Source: Glutamicibacter uratoxydans
GTDB lineage: Bacteria > Actinomycetota > Actinomycetes > Actinomycetales > Micrococcaceae
DNA: 64,000 nucleotides
Direction of reading: 5' to 3'
NCBI RefSeq assembly: GCF_006539925.1
Contig: NZ_BJNY01000008.1
Coordinates: 62,001 to 126,000 of the forward strand
Both the position numbers and the translations under genes were made by a program. The notes below the pieces were generated by a model, which was not told the DNA's origin, did not search any database, and worked only from the letters and a program-made list of their open reading frames with translations. This document shows, piece by piece, positions 50,640 through 60,079 of this stretch. The first letter of the stretch is position 1, and each line of letters begins with the position of its first letter.

Positions 50640-51998
50640 ATGAGCGCCGAGCCAATCTACGAGCAGCGAGAAGCCGATGCAGGCCGCAAGCCGCCGCAGG
50701 ATATCGATGCGGAAATGTCAGTGCTTGGCGGCATGATGCTCTCAAAGGACGCCATTGCCGATGTGGTCGAGGTGCTGCGCGGCACCGACTTCTACCGGCC
50801 TGCGCACGAATCAATCTACGAGGCGATCATCGACCTCTACGGCCGCGGCGAACCGGCCGATGCCGTGACGGTGGCCGACCTTTTGACCAAGCGCAGCGAA
50901 ATCTCTCGCGTCGGAGGCGCAGCCTATCTGCACAACCTCATCCAGCATGTGCCGACGGCCGCCAACGCAGGCTACTACGCAGAAATTGTCCGCGAGCGCG
51001 GTGTGCTGCGCCGCCTCGTGGATGCCGGCACGCGCATCGTGCAGATGGGCTACTCACCGGATGGCGAGGTTGATGCCATCGTCAACGAAGCGCAGGCAGA
51101 GGTCTACAAGGTCGCGGAGAACCGCAGCAGTGAAGACTACGTGCGTCTCTCTGACATCATCGAAGGCACTGTCGACGAAATTGAGAACGCCGCCAATGCG
51201 GGCGACGGCATCACCGGCGTTCCCACCGGCTTCTACGAACTGGACGAGCTGACCCAGGGCCTGCAGGGCGGCCAGATGATCATCATCGCGGCGCGTCCTG
51301 CTGTGGGTAAGTCAACCTTTGCCTTGGACTTCGCACGTTCGGCAGCTATCAAGAACAACATGGCCACAGTCTTCTTCTCGCTGGAAATGGGCCGCAATGA
51401 AATTGCGATGCGCCTGCTCTCCGCCGAGGCCCAGATCCAGCTCCAGGACCTGCGCAAGGGCTCGGTGGAGGATGCCCAGTGGACCAAGATCGCCACCACC
51501 ATGGGACGGTTGAACGAGGCGCCGCTGTTCATCGACGATTCACCGAACATGTCGATGATGGAAATCCGCGCGAAGTGCCGGCGCCTGAAGCAGCGCAATG
51601 AGCTGCGCATGATCATCCTCGACTACCTGCAGCTGATGAGCTCGGGCAAGCGCGTTGAATCCCGACAGCAGGAAGTTTCCGAGTTCTCGCGCAACCTGAA
51701 GCTGCTGGCCAAGGAGCTCGACGTGCCGCTGATTGCGCTGTCCCAGTTGAACCGTGGTTCCGAACAGCGCCAGGACAAGAAGCCGATGGTTTCGGACCTG
51801 CGTGAATCCGGTTCCATCGAGCAGGACGCCGATATGGTCATCCTGCTGCACCGCGACGACGTGTATGACAAGGAAAATCGTCCGGGCGAAGCCGACGTGA
51901 TCGTCGCCAAGCACCGCAACGGTCCAACCAAGACCATTACCGTTGCCTTCCAGGGCCACTACTCGCGCTTCAACAACATGTCCTCGGAAGGCCAGTAG
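50640..51998 (+). CDS. dnaB: Replicative DNA helicase
   Basis: 452 residues, standard DnaB length without intein. The N-domain (DIDAEMSVLGGMMLSKDAIA, then FYRPAHESIYEAI) binds primase and loader; the RecA-like domain has Walker A ARPAVGKSTFALDFA, FFSLEMGRNEIAMRLL, Walker B MIILDYLQLM and the final VSDLRESGSIEQDADMVILL. It unwinds DNA at the fork as a hexamer. I start at the ATG at 50640 (GGAAG nine bases upstream). A dense set of DnaA-box-like sites precedes the gene. Confidence 0.96.
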   Translation: MSAEPIYEQREADAGRKPPQDIDAEMSVLGGMMLSKDAIADVVEVLRGTDFYRPAHESIYEAIIDLYGRGEPADAVTVADLLTKRSEISRVGGAAYLHNLIQHVPTAANAGYYAEIVRERGVLRRLVDAGTRIVQMGYSPDGEVDAIVNEAQAEVYKVAENRSSEDYVRLSDIIEGTVDEIENAANAGDGITGVPTGFYELDELTQGLQGGQMIIIAARPAVGKSTFALDFARSAAIKNNMATVFFSLEMGRNEIAMRLLSAEAQIQLQDLRKGSVEDAQWTKIATTMGRLNEAPLFIDDSPNMSMMEIRAKCRRLKQRNELRMIILDYLQLMSSGKRVESRQQEVSEFSRNLKLLAKELDVPLIALSQLNRGSEQRQDKKPMVSDLRESGSIEQDADMVILLHRDDVYDKENRPGEADVIVAKHRNGPTKTITVAFQGHYSRFNNMSSEGQ

Positions 51999-52056
51999 GC
52001 CTACGACTTTTCATGGCACCTACTGTGCCGGCGGTTTGCTGGCTATAGTGGGTGCC

Positions 52057-52791
52057 ATGTTTGCGTCATTACAGGCTTTGATTTGGGGTTCTGTTGCTGG
52101 GTCCGCCCTCTTGATCGGTGCCGGGGCGGCCTGGTGGCTGCGCATCCCGCGGATCTGGGTCTGTTCCATCATGGCTTTCGGCGCCGGGGTGCTGGTCAGC
52201 GCGCTGAGCTTTGAACTGGTGTTCGAAGCGTTCACCATGGGCGGTTTGGCTGCAACGCTGCTTGGCGTCATTGCCGGTGCGGCGCTGTACTTCGGTGCCA
52301 ATCGCCTGCTGGCCAAACGCAGTCGGCGCAAGCAGAAGGCGGCCAGCCCAGGGGACTCTTCCGGCACGGCAATTGCCGTCGGCGCGCTGATCGACGGCAT
52401 TCCCGAATCCGTTGCCCTGGGCCTTGGCGTCGTGGCGGGGGCCAGCATCAACCCGACAATGTTGATTGCGATCTTCGTGTCTAATATTCCCGAGGGCCTG
52501 GCGAGCACCGCGGACATGAAGCAGGCTGGGCGCAGTGGCAAATCGATATTCCTGCTGTGGGGAGGCATTGCCCTGGCCAGCGGCCTGGCGGCGTTTATCG
52601 GAGCCATATCGCTGGCCGATATGCCGCAGGAAGTGCTGGCCTTTGCCACAGCAGTGGCCGCCGGAGGCATCCTGACGATGATTGCCGACACCATGATCCC
52701 CGAAGCCTACGAGGCAGACCACGACTACACGGGCCTGCTTGTCACCGCAGGATTCCTCTCCGCCTTCGCGCTGCATGCCATCGGGGGCTGA
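52057..52791 (+). CDS. ZIP-family metal transporter
   Basis: 244 residues with about eight membrane helices. The two ZIP core motifs are visible: GALIDGIPESVALGLGVV (helix 4) and SNIPEGLASTADM (helix 5), with the conserved Pro-Glu pairs at the metal site. The His ligands of classic zinc ZIPs are partly missing (Asp and Asn instead), so the metal is uncertain. The ATG follows a TATAGT box by eight bases, a leaderless start. Confidence 0.85.
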   Translation: MFASLQALIWGSVAGSALLIGAGAAWWLRIPRIWVCSIMAFGAGVLVSALSFELVFEAFTMGGLAATLLGVIAGAALYFGANRLLAKRSRRKQKAASPGDSSGTAIAVGALIDGIPESVALGLGVVAGASINPTMLIAIFVSNIPEGLASTADMKQAGRSGKSIFLLWGGIALASGLAAFIGAISLADMPQEVLAFATAVAAGGILTMIADTMIPEAYEADHDYTGLLVTAGFLSAFALHAIGG

Positions 52792-52803
52792 AAAGTGCGC
52801 CGG

Positions 52804-53796
52804 CTATTCGTTGGAAATGTCGATCTGCTCTGGCGCACCGGGTGCCCGGGGGCGGACCAGGATGGATACGGCAGTACGTGAAGGCCGCGGAAACGCCACG
52901 ACATTCAGTTCGCTGTACAGCTTCGGCTGGCGCAGCCGCTGTAGCAGCTCTTGCTCCATTTTCCGCTGCACCTGCGCGGGCAGCGGCACATTGCGGATGT
53001 CATTGAAGTCGATGACGAGCCCCTCGGCTCGTGCAGACTGCAGCGCCTCACGCAGCGTGTCGGTGAGGAAGATTCTGGCCTCGGATTCATCGCGCAGCGA
53101 CAGCTCCAAGAGCTCATATTTTCGACGGTGCTCCTCGGTGAGATGATCTGCATTGTCGATGATTTCTTGCAGCGCTTGGCGGGCGGGACCATCGAGGAAC
53201 CCGGCCCACTCGTCCTTGGTAATTTGATAGGCGTACTCTTCAGCCTGCCGCTGGTAGATTTCCTTGCCCTTTTGCTCCGAGAGCTGGATCTGGCGGTGGT
53301 TGCGTTCAATTTGCCAGCGGGTAACAGCGGCAAAGAAGATCCACATGGCGGGTGTGACGATATTTCCCACGATTTCAGCCGCGGCAACGTGGTTCAATGT
53401 TCCGCCTATGGATTGCGCTATTGCGAACAGACCCAGTCCTGCCCAAGCTATGGGGAGCTGACCACGCAGCGCCAAAGCAACCAGGATCATCTCAGTTGCT
53501 CCTGAATTCCACCATCCGTATCCTGGGAAGCCATCGCTGAGCCCGTAGTTGACAAGGACCGTCATCAACGTAGTGATTCCAACGATTACCAGTGATTCTC
53601 CGCGCAGAAGATTCAGCGACTTGGGTCGTCCATAGGCGGCGTAGTAGCTGGCTCCCATGCAGAGCAGCAGCGCGAGCACACAAGGCCAGACGATCTCCAA
53701 AGTGGGGATGGAAATGATGCCCAGGATGACATGGGTAATGGTGAAGGCTGTGACGACAATTCGGTAGACCGGCCGCAAGATTTCGTGGTTTGTCAC
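52804..53796 (-). CDS. Membrane protein with degenerate histidine-kinase-like tail
   Basis: 330 residues: about six membrane helices (1-165), a coiled coil (RNHRQIQLSEQKGKEIYQRQ) and a cytoplasmic part laid out like a HisKA_3 kinase (FLDGPARQALQEIIDNADHL), but with no phosphoacceptor His at the equivalent place and none of the N, G1 or G2 motifs of the ATPase. It overlaps the true kinase gene by four bases and is the last of three genes with a response regulator. It may be a sensor partner or brake of the kinase. Confidence 0.7.
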   Translation of the reverse strand: MTNHEILRPVYRIVVTAFTITHVILGIISIPTLEIVWPCVLALLLCMGASYYAAYGRPKSLNLLRGESLVIVGITTLMTVLVNYGLSDGFPGYGWWNSGATEMILVALALRGQLPIAWAGLGLFAIAQSIGGTLNHVAAAEIVGNIVTPAMWIFFAAVTRWQIERNHRQIQLSEQKGKEIYQRQAEEYAYQITKDEWAGFLDGPARQALQEIIDNADHLTEEHRRKYELLELSLRDESEARIFLTDTLREALQSARAEGLVIDFNDIRNVPLPAQVQRKMEQELLQRLRQPKLYSELNVVAFPRPSRTAVSILVRPRAPGAPEQIDISNE

Positions 53797-54983
53797 CGTG
53801 GCCGGCCCTCATAATCCAAACGAACTTGAACTCCCTGCCCGGGGGTGCTGTTGAAATGTGCGTTGCATCCAGCTTCTAGGCATCGGGCGACAATTGAATC
53901 CCGGATGCCCCTCCGGTTTGCCCGGATCTTGCTGCGGTCAAAGCCCGGCCCGTTATCGGTGACCACTATTTGTACCCTGTGATGCTCTGCGTTGATTTCC
54001 ACAGTGACAGTTGCATGCGGCGCGTGTGACGCGGTGTTGCGGATCGCTTCAAGACTGGCCCCGAGCAATGCGTCAAAGCTAGGCTTGGGTATTTCCAGCT
54101 GTGACCCCTGAGTGCCATCGGCCGAAGGGACGATTTGGAATGCGCTGGCCTTGGCGACCAAGGCCGAATACAAGTCGGCAGGGGTAAACAAGCCCACGTC
54201 TGACTTACGCTCGAAAGCCGAGTTCACTTCCTCCAAGGCAGCACTGACCTGGCTGCGCAGCTGTGTAGGATTCAGGCCGCTGCGTTCCATGGATGCGTGA
54301 CGCAGGGAACTAAGCACCTGGTCATGGATGATTCGAGCGACCTTTTTGCGCTGCTCTTCGGCGACGCGCTGTGCTTCGCTGGAACGGTACTGGGCCATCA
54401 CGCGTGCGTGGGCGGCATCGGTGCGGGCGGCGCTGCGGCGCAGTGCGAGGAAAGGCTCGCACACAACAACCGCCAGTGTTAAGGCTAGGAGTCCGTCCTG
54501 CATGGATTGGGACCACGATCTGTCCTGCCCTCCGGGTGTTAGCGGAATCAAAATCATCAGGACGGCGGTTGCCAGGCCGTGGACATAGGCCCACCGTCCT
54601 CGCATCGAGGCGGCGGCTACTCCGATCCCAGATCCAAGAAAGCCCCAGGCCCAAGTCGGCGGTTCTCCCAGGTTCTCAATGCCGAGCCATCCCATATTCC
54701 ACGCCACCAATGTGAAGGGAAACAAGATGCTTGCGGTGAGAGCCAGTGCTTTGCCGATTTTTGGTGCGAAGAACGAGGTGATGACTGATCCGCAAATGAG
54801 CAATGGCAGCAACAGCATGCACAGCCCGAAGAGAGTTCCTGGATGGGCTATGAAGAGGGGCACGGCAATCGGTACTGCCATGCCTAGGACCGCTAGCCCG
54901 TAGCTCCCGCCAAGCGCCAACAGGACCCTGTCAATTCCTTCAGCCGCACTATGTGACGTGTAATCCGTGGTGCTGGACTTCAT
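53793..54983 (-). CDS. Sensor histidine kinase (HisKA_3-like)
   Basis: 396 residues: about eight membrane helices in the first 190 residues with no large sensor domain, then KKVARIIHDQVLSSLRHAS with the phosphoacceptor His220, then an ATPase domain with LEAIRNTASHAP (N box), VVTDNGPGFDRSK (G1) and NRRGIRDSIVARC. The gene starts seven bases after the response regulator and overlaps the next gene by four bases. The input is unknown. Confidence 0.9.
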   Translation of the reverse strand: MKSSTTDYTSHSAAEGIDRVLLALGGSYGLAVLGMAVPIAVPLFIAHPGTLFGLCMLLLPLLICGSVITSFFAPKIGKALALTASILFPFTLVAWNMGWLGIENLGEPPTWAWGFLGSGIGVAAASMRGRWAYVHGLATAVLMILIPLTPGGQDRSWSQSMQDGLLALTLAVVVCEPFLALRRSAARTDAAHARVMAQYRSSEAQRVAEEQRKKVARIIHDQVLSSLRHASMERSGLNPTQLRSQVSAALEEVNSAFERKSDVGLFTPADLYSALVAKASAFQIVPSADGTQGSQLEIPKPSFDALLGASLEAIRNTASHAPHATVTVEINAEHHRVQIVVTDNGPGFDRSKIRANRRGIRDSIVARCLEAGCNAHFNSTPGQGVQVRLDYEGRPR

Positions 54984-54989
54984 TGCGGC

Positions 54990-55748
54990 TTAGCCGAGGT
55001 GGTCAGCGTCGAGGACACGTTCTTCGCCGTCGACAACATTGTAAATTTCATCTTTAAGTGCCCTCAGAAACACTTCGTAGGTAATAAGCCCGTCTTCGTA
55101 GGCGCGTCGACGGATATTCGCAAAGCCTTCAGCGTCTCTGCCGACCTTGAGGTATTTCTGGCGGATTCGGCCCAAATTTGTCTTGACAGTTCCTGCCGAA
55201 ATATCTAATCTATCGCCGGTTTCGTTCATGGAATATCCGAGGCTGTATAACGCAAGTGTTTCTATTTCGCGAGGAGAAAGCTTTGCGTCGATATATTCTT
55301 CGCTAGCTTTGATTGCCAGTGCAAATTCTTTGGTATAGATTATTTTTCCTTTGATGACATCAAAGATATCTGACACCAATTGTTCGGTTGAGCGCTGTTT
55401 GTGGACTACGCCCGAGGCTCCTGCGCTGTACGCCTGCCGCGTGGTTACCGGAGTTGGCGAGTTGCTGATGACCAGTACCGGGATGTCCTTGGCGCGAAGT
55501 GCCTGGACGTTGTCGGAAACGGTGGATTCATCGCTTAATACCCTGTCGAGCAGCACAATATGAGGATGAGGGAGCTTTGATTCGTGCTTTTCAAGGATAT
55601 TGAATAAGTCTTTCACTGTTGAGCCGTAAACGACCAGCAGCTTGTATCCTTCAGGGCTGGTGCGAAACAGCTCCTGTTGCAGGCCAACGCAGGTGTAATA
55701 TTCATTGTCAATCACGCCAACGACGATTTCTTTGCATTCAACAGGCAT
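54990..55748 (-). CDS. LuxR/NarL-family response regulator
   Basis: 252 residues: receiver domain with VVGVIDNEYY in the place of the usual VDD acidic pair (one acid replaced by Asn) and Asp68 in HIVLLDRVLSDES, then a LuxR helix-turn-helix (LSPREIETLALYSLGYSMNE, SAGTVKTNLGRIRQKYLK). The missing second acidic residue may affect phosphorylation. GGAG lies eight bases before the ATG. First gene of a three-gene operon. Confidence 0.9.
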   Translation of the reverse strand: MPVECKEIVVGVIDNEYYTCVGLQQELFRTSPEGYKLLVVYGSTVKDLFNILEKHESKLPHPHIVLLDRVLSDESTVSDNVQALRAKDIPVLVISNSPTPVTTRQAYSAGASGVVHKQRSTEQLVSDIFDVIKGKIIYTKEFALAIKASEEYIDAKLSPREIETLALYSLGYSMNETGDRLDISAGTVKTNLGRIRQKYLKVGRDAEGFANIRRRAYEDGLITYEVFLRALKDEIYNVVDGEERVLDADHLG

Positions 55749-55974
55749 GATTTGACTCCTTTGGCGCGATGGAGAGCCAAACGGCCCGTAGTTGCTGGAT
55801 CTTGCTTAACTCATACAGAATTAAATTGTATTTTGCAATTCGCGGAAATTGCACCAAAAAAGCCCGAACAATGTTGAAATCTTTTCGTGTACCCCAAAAA
55901 GTGCACAGGTCGACCAGCCAATAAAACGAAGCATGCACTTCGGACTTCACCGTGAGATCTGACAAGATTGGCTC

Positions 55975-57357
55975 ATGCCCAACGAACGAAGCCCTCGCAG
56001 CGATGCGCCAGCAGCCGAAACCATCTTTTCGCCGCAGCATCTTTCCACCACTTTGGGCATGTTCATTCTTGTCTTCTTGGTTGCTTTCGAGTCTATGGCT
56101 GTCACCACGGTGATGCCGCTGGTCAGCGAGCTCCTCCACGGCGAAAGACTCTTTGCGCTGTCGTTCGCGGCTCCCATGGCCAGCGGAATGCTCGGCATGG
56201 TAGCCGCCGGCGAGATCACCGACCGCCGCGGGCCGAAGATCCCGCTCTTTGCATCAGTTGCTATTTTCACTGTTGGGCTGCTGATCTGCGGCACCTCCGT
56301 GAACATGCCGATGCTCATTGGGGGCCGCGTGCTGCAGGGGATCGGCGGCGGAGCCATCACCGTGGCTATCTATGTGTTGATCGCCCGGGCCTACCCAGGG
56401 AATCTGCATGCGAAGATCTTTGCCCTCTTTGCCACCGCCTGGGTGCTGCCGGCATTGATCGGACCGTGGCTGGCAGGCGTCATTGCGGTTCAGCTGGGCT
56501 GGCGCTGGGTCTTCCTCGGAGTGATGGTCCTGGTGGTTCTTGCATTTGCCGCGATCATTCCGGCGTTGAACAAGCTGCCGCGGGAGCACAACAAGGAACT
56601 TGGGCCGGTATCCACCAAGCGTCTTGCGCTGGCGGCGCTCACTGCCTCGGCGGTTATCGCCATGAACCTGTTGGGCAACACCGGCACCGCCTGGTCGCTG
56701 GCCGCACTGCTCGCCGCGCTGCTTCTGGCGCTGATCGCGATTCGTCCGCTGCTGCCCCGAGGAACGTTTACCGCCCGCCGCGGCCTGCCTGCCACCATCA
56801 TTACGCGCACCCTGACTTCCGGAGCGTTCTTCGGCGTGGAAGTTTACCTTCCCTACATGCTGCGCGAGGACTACCAGCTTGGTCCCGACCGGGCAGGACT
56901 GGTGCTGACGGCCTCGGCAATCTGCTGGTCTGTGGGTTCATGGCTGCAGGGCAAGCTGGGGGAGAAGCTACCAAACTCCATGAGCATTACACTGGGAGCC
57001 GCCGCCAGCACCTTGGCGATTGCCACCGCCCTTGCCACTGCGCTGTTCCATCCGCCGGTAATGCTGCTGATTTGCGGCTGGGCCATGGGTGGGCTGGGAA
57101 TGGGAATGATCTTCCCGCGCCAGAACGTGAATATGCTGGCGCTGTCGGCGGATAACGAGCAGGGCTTTAACTCATCGGCAATGACGCTGGCTGATTCATT
57201 GGGCACCGCCGGAGTTACCGCCATTGGAGGCGTCATTTTCGCAATGGCCGCAGCCGGAATGGGCTTCGTCTCGGTGTTCGGCTTCTGCCTGCTGCTTGCC
57301 GTCGTGCTCATTGCAGTTTCGCCGCGGACCAAAGCGCCGCAAGCCGTAGCTGTGTAG
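55975..57357 (+). CDS. MFS drug-exporter-like transporter
   Basis: 460 residues with fourteen hydrophobic segments, the DHA2-like layout. Seen are FLVAFESMAVTTVMPLVSEL in helix 1, GEITDRRGPKIPLFAS (the MFS A-motif variant) and GRVLQGIGGGAITVAIYVLI (motif B). It is a proton-driven efflux pump, probably for drugs or other lipophilic compounds. The small HhH gene follows after nine bases. Confidence 0.9.
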   Translation: MPNERSPRSDAPAAETIFSPQHLSTTLGMFILVFLVAFESMAVTTVMPLVSELLHGERLFALSFAAPMASGMLGMVAAGEITDRRGPKIPLFASVAIFTVGLLICGTSVNMPMLIGGRVLQGIGGGAITVAIYVLIARAYPGNLHAKIFALFATAWVLPALIGPWLAGVIAVQLGWRWVFLGVMVLVVLAFAAIIPALNKLPREHNKELGPVSTKRLALAALTASAVIAMNLLGNTGTAWSLAALLAALLLALIAIRPLLPRGTFTARRGLPATIITRTLTSGAFFGVEVYLPYMLREDYQLGPDRAGLVLTASAICWSVGSWLQGKLGEKLPNSMSITLGAAASTLAIATALATALFHPPVMLLICGWAMGGLGMGMIFPRQNVNMLALSADNEQGFNSSAMTLADSLGTAGVTAIGGVIFAMAAAGMGFVSVFGFCLLLAVVLIAVSPRTKAPQAVAV

Positions 57358-57366
57358 CCTGACCCT

Positions 57367-57558
57367 ATGACTACTACGCCACTTCCCCGCATCGGCGCAC
57401 CTGCTACCCGCGCCTTAACGCAAACCGGCATCACCAGCCTGGAGCAGGCTGGTGACGCCGGTGAAAGGGCGCTGCTCGCGCTTCACGGAGTGGGCCCCAA
57501 GGCCATCCGGATTCTGCGCGAGGCGTTGGCCGAGCTCGGCCTTGAGCTCAAGCCCTGA
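57367..57558 (+). CDS. Small helix-hairpin-helix protein
   Basis: 63 residues: LPRIGAPATRALTQTGITSL followed by LLALHGVGPKAIRILREALA, which is a helix-hairpin-helix DNA-binding pair like that of the RNA polymerase alpha C-terminal domain. Such small proteins are found in Micrococcales and lack a known function. It is nine bases behind the MFS gene and convergent with the acetyltransferase gene. Confidence 0.8.
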   Translation: MTTTPLPRIGAPATRALTQTGITSLEQAGDAGERALLALHGVGPKAIRILREALAELGLELKP

Positions 57559-57567
57559 AATTGCGGG

Positions 57568-57900
57568 TCAGCCCCGCGGCAGGATCTCCAGGTGCGCCGG
57601 GGTTGGCGCGACGAGGTTCGGCTCGTACTCCTTGTGCTTGGCGACGTAGGCTTTGACATAGGGGCAGACCGCGACGATCTTGGCCCCGGAAGCAATGGTG
57701 TTTTCCAGCGCGTACTTCACCAAGACGCTGGCGAGGCCCTGGCCGCCGTACTCTTCATCCACCGTGGTGTGGAAGAAGACGCGCTCCACGCCGTCGGCGC
57801 CGTCGAAGTCGCGGAAGTGCGCGGCTCCAATGTGCTTTCCGTCGTCATCGAGGGCAAAACGGTTGCGCTCGGGCAGAAATACCGGCTTGATTTCACTCAT
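57568..57900 (-). CDS. GNAT-like acetyltransferase (YjdJ type, PF14542)
   Basis: 110 residues: the minimal GNAT fold with HIGAAHFRDFDGADGVERVF, FHTTVDEEYGGQGLASVLVK (acetyl-CoA loop) and IVAVCPYVKAYVAKHKEY. This short GCN5-related type is widespread, with poorly known substrates. It lies 25 bases behind the pirin gene with GAGGAG before its start, and may be the third gene of the TDT-pirin operon. Confidence 0.88.
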   Translation of the reverse strand: MSEIKPVFLPERNRFALDDDGKHIGAAHFRDFDGADGVERVFFHTTVDEEYGGQGLASVLVKYALENTIASGAKIVAVCPYVKAYVAKHKEYEPNLVAPTPAHLEILPRG

Positions 57901-57925
57901 GGATTGATCTCCTCAAATGTTCTTT

Positions 57926-58933
57926 CTAGGAAGGATTGACGCGCGGGCGGAGCCGAACCGTGGGCAGGGCCGGGGCGGGCAGCGGGTCAGGGGTGTTCGG
58001 TGGGAAGGGGCCGAAGCGGTCTTCGGAAGCATCGCCCGGCTCGGCTCCGATCTCCGCCTGCCACTGGGCTCGGAAGGCGAGGACTTCTTCATGGGTGCGT
58101 CCTACGAAGTTCCACCACATCAAGATGTTTTCATTCAACGGCTCGCCGCCGATCAGCAGTGCCAGCACCGGTTCATCGCCGGCCTTCAGATGCAAGGTGG
58201 TGCAGCCCGCCTTGATGAAGCCCAGGTCCCGCACTTTCAGGTCGTGTCCGTTGACCTGCAGGCTGCCGGAATCCAGCAATACCCCGTGTTCGTGGTGCGA
58301 AGGCACCGAAATGAAGACTTCCGCACCGGGCTGCAGCCGGATTTCGGCGCCCGAGAGCTCGGTGTGTGTCTGCACGGGCGAGGTGGAGGACAGCTCGCCG
58401 ATGCTGAAGCTGCCAAGGAAGACTGACATGGTCCACTGGTCGGTATGCAGCGGTTCCGGACGGTAGTTCTCAAAGGTCGGAGGCATGTTCCGGGCGCTGT
58501 CGGGCAGCGCAGTCCACAGCTGGGCGCCGTGCAGCACCCGGGTTTCGGCGGTCACGATTTCCGAGTGGCTGATTCCGTGCCCGGCGGTCATGAGGTTCAC
58601 CTCGCCGGGCCTCACCAGTGCTTCGTGGCCGGCCGAATCAATGTGGTTGATGCCGCCGGTGAAAAGCCAGGAAACTGTCTGCAGGCCGGTATGCGGATGG
58701 CGTGGGACGTCCATGCCGCCGGTGACCTCCACTTCATCAGGACCGTAGTGGTCCAGGAAGCACCAGGCGCCGATCAGGCTTCGCTGTTTCTGCGGCAAGG
58801 TGCGGAAAACTGTCATGGCCCGCGGTCCGCCGAGCGGGACTGCACGTGGTTCCAGGGTTTCGACCTCGGCACGGGACTCGCCCGCGCAGCAGTCGATCTC
58901 GGCCGGGGCCTGCTCAAGGTTGCTCATAGCCAT
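57926..58933 (-). CDS. Pirin-family protein
   Basis: 335 residues of the bicupin pirin family: WCFLDHYGPDEVEVTGGMDV, then RHPHTGLQTVSWLFTGGINH and MTAGHGISHSE hold the metal-binding His and Glu residues; the second cupin begins with VFISVPSHHEHGVL. Pirins act as redox-responsive regulators or quercetinases. The start is ATG at 58933 or 58927. It begins four bases after the TDT gene. Confidence 0.9.
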   Translation of the reverse strand: MAMSNLEQAPAEIDCCAGESRAEVETLEPRAVPLGGPRAMTVFRTLPQKQRSLIGAWCFLDHYGPDEVEVTGGMDVPRHPHTGLQTVSWLFTGGINHIDSAGHEALVRPGEVNLMTAGHGISHSEIVTAETRVLHGAQLWTALPDSARNMPPTFENYRPEPLHTDQWTMSVFLGSFSIGELSSTSPVQTHTELSGAEIRLQPGAEVFISVPSHHEHGVLLDSGSLQVNGHDLKVRDLGFIKAGCTTLHLKAGDEPVLALLIGGEPLNENILMWWNFVGRTHEEVLAFRAQWQAEIGAEPGDASEDRFGPFPPNTPDPLPAPALPTVRLRPRVNPS

Positions 58934-58937
58934 AAGG

Positions 58938-59972
58938 CTATGCAGTGGGGCGTACTTTCGCTAGCCACAACGCCGCAGTTCCCAGCCATGAAGCCACGGC
59001 ACACCAGATGGTGAATTCGCCGAGCAGGAACAGCCCGCCGAATCCAGGATAGGAGCCCAGGGACATGCAGGCCGTGGCAAGCATGCCGATGGGGAAGACC
59101 AATGCCCACAGGCCGGTTTCATAGACCAGCGGGTGGCGGCGCACCACGTGGCGCCAGAACCCGAAGATCACCAGCATCGGAATCAGCCACAGGCCGATGG
59201 CCAGTAGGCTGACGGTAATGAAGGCGATGTTCGGCTGCAGCCACATGGGCAGGTCGCCCGAATTCGTCAGCCCCAGCAGCTGCGATCCGGTCAGCACGCT
59301 GATGGCGGTGGCGCCCATGAAGATCCAGTAGGTGGGGGAGAGCGTTTCGGCCTGGTTGGTGTAGCGGATCATTCGCAGGGTCACCAAGGTGACCAGCAGG
59401 AGGTACAGCGCGCATCCAAGCAGCCAGGTTCCGGCGGCAACGATGCCCACCAGCACACCGCGGTCGGCGTGGTGGACCAGAGCCCCAGCCACCGACTGGG
59501 TGGCCACAACCCATAAGAACCACGACCCGTTGGCGTCGGCGATTGCTGGGGTCGGCCGCTCGTGCAACACCAGGCCGGAGGGAAGGGAATAGGTGAGCAG
59601 CAGCCAGGCCAGGGTTCCAAAGACGGAGGCAATCAGCGAGGGGGTGGGCAGATTCAGCAGGCCCAGGGCCAAAGCCAGAACATTTGCAGCCGCGGCGATG
59701 GTGAAGAAGCCGAATCCCTTGCCCGGGTGCAGGGCATCTTGGTGCAGCAGGGCGCGATGGCGGATGAGCCGCAGCGCCAGTGCGATGAAGAGCAGTACAA
59801 AGACGATTGTGGTGATGATGCAGAAGGCCATGCTCAGGCCGTTGAAGCCTGCAAGGGCCAGCCCCACGCCGATGATTCCGGGAGCCATGGCCGCGGAGAA
59901 AGCCGCCGGCGGCATGTGCTCGATCCAGTAGTTGATCTTCTGAATGACCCCGTTGACCTTCGACTGCGCCAC
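58938..59972 (-). CDS. TDT/TehA-family transporter
   Basis: 344 residues with ten membrane helices: AAFSAAMAPGIIGVGLALAG in helix 1 and FTIAAAANVLALAL in helix 3 are typical of the tellurite-resistance/dicarboxylate (TDT, SLAC1-like anion channel) family. It conducts anions such as sulphite, dicarboxylates or nitrate. GTG start with AAGGA six bases upstream. It heads an operon with pirin and GNAT genes and diverges from an OhrR-like regulator. Confidence 0.9.
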   Translation of the reverse strand: MAQSKVNGVIQKINYWIEHMPPAAFSAAMAPGIIGVGLALAGFNGLSMAFCIITTIVFVLLFIALALRLIRHRALLHQDALHPGKGFGFFTIAAAANVLALALGLLNLPTPSLIASVFGTLAWLLLTYSLPSGLVLHERPTPAIADANGSWFLWVVATQSVAGALVHHADRGVLVGIVAAGTWLLGCALYLLLVTLVTLRMIRYTNQAETLSPTYWIFMGATAISVLTGSQLLGLTNSGDLPMWLQPNIAFITVSLLAIGLWLIPMLVIFGFWRHVVRRHPLVYETGLWALVFPIGMLATACMSLGSYPGFGGLFLLGEFTIWCAVASWLGTAALWLAKVRPTA

Positions 59973-59993
59973 TGTATTCCTTCTTGCTCATTC

Positions 59994-60060
59994 ATTTAGA
60001 TCTCAAATAATTTTAGCTGGCACAGCGTACGATCAATGGGACGGACGAATCCGGCGGATT
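59994..60060. promoter_or_regulatory. Candidate MarR/OhrR operators in a divergent region
   Basis: ATTTAGATCTCAAAT (59994-60008) is one base short of the common MarR-type palindrome with arms ATTTG and CAAAT. AATCCGGCGGATT (60048-60060) is a second short palindrome just before the regulator's ribosome binding site. Either could be the operator between the TDT operon and the MarR gene. Confidence 0.4.
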
Positions 60061-60079
60061 AGAAGGAGATGCACAAACC

